16,031 nucleotides of DNA from Christensenella sp. UBA4379 (GTDB taxonomy: Bacteria > Bacillota > Clostridia > Christensenellales > Aristaeellaceae), in the NCBI GenBank assembly GCA_002391225.1, contig DGRV01000077.1, forward strand, positions 1 to 16,031, given 5' to 3'. The translations under genes and the position numbers were made by a program. How positions within the stretch are numbered: the stretch's first letter is position 1; every line of letters starts with the position of its first letter. The notes beneath the pieces are model-generated. The model did no database searches, had not been told where the DNA came from, and worked only from the letters and a program-made list of their open reading frames with translations. This document shows, in pieces, positions 13,184 to 16,031 of this stretch.

Positions 13184-14561
13184 GGCTGCGCCCTCCCTGC
13201 AGATATGCCATCATCCTATCTTTCATCTCGCGTTCTTTTTTCCTCTGGCAATGCGGCCAGGGTATTCTCGACGGACAACGGTCAAAGTCAGAACATATCG
13301 GAAGGAACGCGCAGCTTTCGCAATGGCTTTCACTGCTCCGCTCTTCACGGATTGCTTTCAGCCTGGCTAAGTCGATCCCGTCCTCCAGGGACCCGAGGGC
13401 CAGTTCCTCCGGCATATGCTCACAGGCAAAAAGCCTTCCGTCCGGCGCTACCACCACCGTATTGCCGGCAGGATTGGCCATGCAGATCATCGGATCGAAG
13501 CGGTGGATGTTCTTTTCTTCTCCCTCTTTCCTTCCCGAAGGAAAGAGGCGGGCGATATACAGGTTCAGCTCCTCCAGGCGCTCCAATAGGGCATCCAGCA
13601 TTTCCGCATCCGAATCACAGGAAAAGAGCTCGTGGGCGTAGACCTTCATTCCCTGTTTCTCCTGTTCACTGAACTCCTCCGCCAGGAAGTCCGCGCAGGC
13701 AAACAGATCCCCCAGGTTCTCCATATCCGCATTGAGCCGGATCGTGACGCGAATTCCGGCCGAAAGGAGATGGTGAATATTCCGGATGACCGTCTCAAAG
13801 GGGCTGGACAAACCGGGGAGATACCGTTTCCTCTTCTCGTATTCGGCCTTGGTCCCATCCAAAGTAATCTGCGCCTCTTCCAGCTTCCAGTCCCTGGCGG
13901 CTTTCTCTGAAAGCGCCGCTGAAAACAGACTTCCGTTGGTGACCATGGTGCTTAAAAACGGGATGCCGGCCCCAGCCAGCGCCTGGCAGATGTTGTCGAT
14001 CCTCTGTGACCCGCAGAGCGGTTCCCCGCCGAACCACTGAATCAGGACCGGCTTGGACTTGGGCGCATGTTCCCGGATAAAGGAAATCAGCCTGTCCTGG
14101 ATGTCGTCGGTCATCGTCAGCGCTTGATCTGTCAGCGTTTCCTCGTAGCAATACACGCAGCGGGCGTTGCAGGCCGTCAGCGGGAGGATGACGTATCGCT
14201 CGATCTGTCCCTTGTTCAGCAGCTTTTTCAGGTAGATGTTTTTGACTTCCCAGTAGTCTCTATATTCATCGGCCCCGTCCCGGACGATGAAGCCGTCCTC
14301 AAAAAGCCCCTCGGCACCCTGTGTCCGGAGCTCTTCCCACGTATATCCTCCCCCCAGGAAAAACCGGATCAGGGCCGGGGCAACCAGGACCGTCTTTTTG
14401 GTCAGCGTATGAAACAGCGCATAGCCGTCCCCGGCAAAGACATAGAAAACAAACCGGCTTGGGCGGAGCAGTTCCGCTGGGTGTTCCGGCGCGGTCTGCT
14501 TTCCCAGCAGCAGGGCGACCGTCTTGTCGCCCGGATGAAGCACCTTGATTGTCTGCAGCAA
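13161..14561 (-). CDS. Radical SAM/SPASM peptide maturase
   Basis: A 466-residue maturase. Residues 1-~115 form an N-terminal region with a PqqD/RRE-like character that would hold the leader peptide. The radical SAM core starts near 120: the 4Fe-4S cluster motif is CNARCVYC (Cys131, 135, 138), followed by WFGGEPL (177-182) for SAM binding. The C-terminal ~110 residues are a SPASM domain with the auxiliary cluster cysteines in CMANPAGNTVVVAPDGRLFAC and CESCAFLPICSDFDRC plus a later PHC. SPASM enzymes make thioether or C-C crosslinks in ribosomal peptides. The start is TTG at 14561 (LLQTIKV read as MLQTIKV), supported by AAAGGA seven bases upstream. It lies between the precursor gene and the kinase gene. 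Confidence 0.92.
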   Translation of the reverse strand: MLQTIKVLHPGDKTVALLLGKQTAPEHPAELLRPSRFVFYVFAGDGYALFHTLTKKTVLVAPALIRFFLGGGYTWEELRTQGAEGLFEDGFIVRDGADEYRDYWEVKNIYLKKLLNKGQIERYVILPLTACNARCVYCYEETLTDQALTMTDDIQDRLISFIREHAPKSKPVLIQWFGGEPLCGSQRIDNICQALAGAGIPFLSTMVTNGSLFSAALSEKAARDWKLEEAQITLDGTKAEYEKRKRYLPGLSSPFETVIRNIHHLLSAGIRVTIRLNADMENLGDLFACADFLAEEFSEQEKQGMKVYAHELFSCDSDAEMLDALLERLEELNLYIARLFPSGRKEGEEKNIHRFDPMICMANPAGNTVVVAPDGRLFACEHMPEELALGSLEDGIDLARLKAIREERSSESHCESCAFLPICSDFDRCPSRIPWPHCQRKKEREMKDRMMAYLQGGRSRVSDPGC

Positions 14562-14581
14562 AACCGGTCCTTTCTACACGA

Positions 14582-14604
14582 AAAGCCAGGATGATCCTGG
14601 CTTT
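14582..14604 (-). terminator. Hairpin between precursor and maturase genes (possible attenuator)
   Basis: On the minus strand AAAGCCAGGA pairs with TCCTGGCTTT around a three-base loop, followed by TTC. It lies 83 bases after the precursor stop and 21 bases before the maturase start. The stem is strong but the T-run short, which fits partial termination giving more precursor than enzyme message. Confidence 0.55.
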
Positions 14605-14686
14605 CACGGTGTCTATTATCATATATTTATAAGAAGAACAACAGCGCACCGGCGAACGCCGGCGGCGTATGACGGACCGCTGCCGC

Positions 14687-14866
14687 TCAGTCGCCGAACA
14701 GCCACCTGTCGATCACGCAGCTCCAGCCGTCGCCAAAGCAAACGTCGAAATTGCAAACGCGGCCAGAGCCTCCGTTGCCAGACGACGTCACCAGGAAGCT
14801 ATCCTCATCCAGGGTAATGACCTCTATTTCCGGCCTTTCATAAGCAAGCTTTTTCTGATTTTCCAT
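14687..14866 (-). CDS. RiPP precursor peptide with three CxxD motifs
   Basis: A 59-residue peptide starting MENQKKLAYERPEIEVITLD. The first ~29 residues look like a leader: the YERPEIEVITLDED stretch is the kind of short beta-strand plus acidic tract seen in many clostridial radical-SAM peptide precursors. A Gly/Ser-rich hinge SSGNGGSG (28-35) follows, then a core with exactly three cysteines, each with Asp three residues on: C38-N-F-D41, C43-F-G-D46, C50-V-I-D53, ending DRWLFGD. The start is set by GGAGG nine bases before ATG at 14866; an in-frame extension upstream has no support. It is first in an operon with a radical SAM/SPASM maturase and an HprK-like kinase. I do not recognise a named peptide family. 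The assignment as substrate of the neighbours is inferred from position and composition. Confidence 0.8.
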   Translation of the reverse strand: MENQKKLAYERPEIEVITLDEDSFLVTSSGNGGSGRVCNFDVCFGDGWSCVIDRWLFGD

Positions 14867-14916
14867 GTATGTCAACCTCCCAACCAAACATCCAATGATC
14901 ATACATTAACATATTT

Positions 14917-14945
14917 AGTGTAATATCAGAGCCGAAACTTGTCAA
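14917..14945 (-). promoter_or_regulatory. Promoter of the RiPP operon
   Basis: Minus strand: TTGACA (14940-14945), 17-base spacer, TACACT (14917-14922), about 45 bases before the precursor start codon. The -35 is perfect; the -10 matches four of six. Confidence 0.65.
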
Positions 14946-14986
14946 GATTTTTTTGTGTTTCCCAATATCTTCCATAAAAAAATCTT
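14944..14986. promoter_or_regulatory. 11-bp inverted repeat between divergent promoters
   Basis: AAGATTTTTTT (14944-14954) and AAAAAAATCTT (14976-14986) are exact inverted repeats with a 21-base spacer. The left arm abuts the -35 box of the RiPP promoter, the right arm lies ten bases before the clpB -35 box. It could be an operator or A-tract UP elements for both promoters. Confidence 0.5.
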
Positions 14987-14995
14987 TTCCACCCC

Positions 14996-15023
14996 TTGAC
15001 AATCTCCCGGATTTCTGTATAAT
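14996..15023 (+). promoter_or_regulatory. Consensus promoter of clpB
   Basis: TTGACA (14996-15001), 16-base spacer, TATAAT (15018-15023): both boxes match the sigma-A consensus fully. The start codon is 78 bases after the -10 box. Confidence 0.88.
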
Positions 15024-15033
15024 GTTCTTGAAA

Positions 15034-15050
15034 GGTCAAAGATAGTCAGA
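15034..15050 (+). promoter_or_regulatory. CtsR operator before clpB
   Basis: GGTCAAA-GAT-AGTCAGA matches the CtsR heptad-repeat operator (RGTCAAA-N-A-N-RGTCAAA) in all but one key base. It begins ten bases after the -10 box, so it covers the transcription start region, where CtsR would block clpB until heat or protein stress releases it. Confidence 0.75.
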
Positions 15051-15062
15051 CTTTTCGAAGAA

Positions 15063-15079
15063 GATCAAAAACAATCAGA
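15063..15079 (+). promoter_or_regulatory. Second, degenerate CtsR-like box
   Basis: GATCAAA-AAC-AATCAGA repeats the layout of the first box 29 bases downstream; the guanine at position two of each heptad is changed to A. It may be a weak second site or a decayed duplication. Confidence 0.4.
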
Positions 15080-15100
15080 CATGAAGGGTGGGAATGAGCA

Positions 15101-16031
15101 ATGTCCGAAATGAAATATACGCAGAAAAGCATCGAAGCCATGAGCAGCGCCCAGTCCCTGGCGACGGAGCGCGCCAACCAGCAGCTGGAGCAGGCCCACC
15201 TGCTCTGCGCCCTGCTGAGTGACGAAAAGGGCTTGATCCCGCAGATGCTGCGGAAGATGGGCAAGGACGTAGCGGCCGTCACGGCGGACGCGACCGCCCT
15301 GGTGGACAAGTGCCCCCGGGTGCGCGGCGGCTCGGTGGAGCAGGGGAAGTTCTACGTCTCGCAGGACCTGAACCAGGCCATCAACGAGGCGGCAAAGATC
15401 GCCCAGCGGATGAAGGACGAGTACGTCTCCGTGGAGCACCTGTTCCTGAGCCTGCTGGAAAACCCGGACCGGGACCTTAAAGCCCTCTTTGCCCGCTATG
15501 ACATCCGCAGGGAAGGCTTCCTGGCGGTCCTGTCCTCCGTCCGGGGCAACAGCCAGGTGACCAGTGAAAACCCGGAGGATACCTATGACGCCCTGGCCAA
15601 GTTCGGCACCGACCTGGTGGAGCGGGCCAGAAAGAACGAGCTGGACCCCGTCATCGGCCGCGACCGGGAGATCCGGGACGTGATCCGCATCCTCTCCCGG
15701 AAGACCAAGAACAACCCGGTCCTGATCGGCGAGCCCGGCGTGGGCAAAACGGCCATCGCCGAAGGGCTGGCCCTGCGCATCGTCCGGGGCGACGTGCCGG
15801 ATTCCCTGAAGGACCGCACGATCTTCTCCCTGGACATGGGCAGCCTGATTGCCGGGGCGAAGTACCGCGGCGAATTTGAGGAAAGGCTCAAGGCCGTCCT
15901 GAACGAAATCAAAAAGAGCGACGGCCGCATCATCCTGTTTATCGACGAGCTGCACCTGATCGTCGGTGCCGGTAAGACCGAGGGCAGCATGGACGCGGGC
16001 AACCTCTTAAAGCCCATGCTGGCCCGGGGCG
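15101..16031 (+). CDS. clpB: ClpB disaggregase ATPase (3' end beyond window)
   Basis: ClpB is the Hsp100 ring ATPase that pulls apart protein aggregates with DnaK. The visible 310 codons hold the N-terminal Clp_N domain (two repeats, about residues 1-145: YTQKSIEAMSSAQSLATERA and VSVEHLFLSLLE), the linker and most of the first AAA+ module: RNKNELDPVIGRDREI-like segment, Walker A GEPGVGKT at 210-217, the pore-loop stretch GAKYRGEFEERL, and Walker B LFIDE at 279-283 followed by LHLIVGAGKTEGSMDAGNLL, which is diagnostic of ClpB rather than ClpC/ClpA. The rest of the ~860-residue protein is beyond the edge. The start is ATG at 15101 after a GGGTGGG run; an ATG at 15081 is out of frame. The promoter is near-perfect and carries CtsR-type operators; no HrcA/CIRCE palindrome is seen. 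Confidence 0.96.
   Translation, partial: MSEMKYTQKSIEAMSSAQSLATERANQQLEQAHLLCALLSDEKGLIPQMLRKMGKDVAAVTADATALVDKCPRVRGGSVEQGKFYVSQDLNQAINEAAKIAQRMKDEYVSVEHLFLSLLENPDRDLKALFARYDIRREGFLAVLSSVRGNSQVTSENPEDTYDALAKFGTDLVERARKNELDPVIGRDREIRDVIRILSRKTKNNPVLIGEPGVGKTAIAEGLALRIVRGDVPDSLKDRTIFSLDMGSLIAGAKYRGEFEERLKAVLNEIKKSDGRIILFIDELHLIVGAGKTEGSMDAGNLLKPMLARG

Noticed and set aside
12701..13672. A 323-codon plus-strand frame across the kinase and maturase genes
   Set aside because: It is antisense to two well-supported overlapping genes and shows only arginine/serine/proline-rich low-complexity sequence.
14687..14866. SCIFF-type (six cysteines in forty-five residues) precursor
   Set aside because: The peptide has only three cysteines and a different leader and spacing.
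15001..15100. CIRCE (HrcA) element before clpB
   Set aside because: No TTAGCACTC-N9-GAGTGCTAA palindrome is present; the heptads seen match CtsR instead.

Overview
The window looks like a chromosomal piece of a fairly G+C-rich member of the Bacillota, class Clostridia, probably from the gut or rumen. The signs are strong purine-rich ribosome binding sites, TTGACA/TATAAT-type promoters, a CtsR-type operator in front of clpB, a BspA-type repeat protein, and a small clostridial-style radical-SAM peptide cluster. The taxonomy is inferred from gene content only. Both ends cut genes: prfB on the left and clpB on the right.

Layout, left to right. Positions 1-2057 (minus strand) hold azlC-azlD, a two-subunit branched-chain amino-acid exporter, followed downstream by prfB (release factor 2). 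A consensus promoter lies at 2097-2125. Positions 2189-4790 hold a divergent pair of secreted proteins: a CotH-kinase-family protein (minus) and a lamin-tail-domain protein (plus), with facing promoters between them. Positions 4838-7687 (plus) hold an alpha/beta hydrolase, a 260-bp repeat patch (an ATTAGGC-type heptamer array around two copies of a 72-bp hairpin unit), a small membrane protein and a MATE efflux pump with a terminator. Positions 7885-9881 (plus) hold a run of small-molecule enzymes: a GNAT acetyltransferase, a P-loop kinase broken by an internal deletion, and a Nudix hydrolase fused to a methyltransferase. Positions 9882-10109 are non-coding but contain strong secondary structure. 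Positions 10110-12317 (minus) form a visibly A+T-richer two-gene unit: a secreted leucine-rich-repeat protein ending in zinc ribbons, and a four-helix membrane protein. Positions 12458-14866 (minus) are a compact peptide-modification operon. Positions 14867-15100 are a divergent regulatory region, followed by clpB.

The most interesting system is the operon at 12458-14866. It encodes a 59-residue precursor whose C-terminal part carries three CxxD motifs (CNFD, CFGD, CVID), a radical SAM/SPASM maturase, and an HPr-kinase-like protein. Such maturases make thioether-bridged peptides (RiPPs), and HprK-like kinases are known to phosphorylate some RiPPs. I infer a small Cys-Asp-crosslinked, possibly phosphorylated peptide. 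No exporter or protease is visible in the window.

Other points worth attention are the lack of the usual programmed frameshift in prfB, two tandem CtsR-like boxes before clpB, the decayed kinase, the Nudix-methyltransferase fusion, and a predicted three-way-junction structure at 10027-10087.
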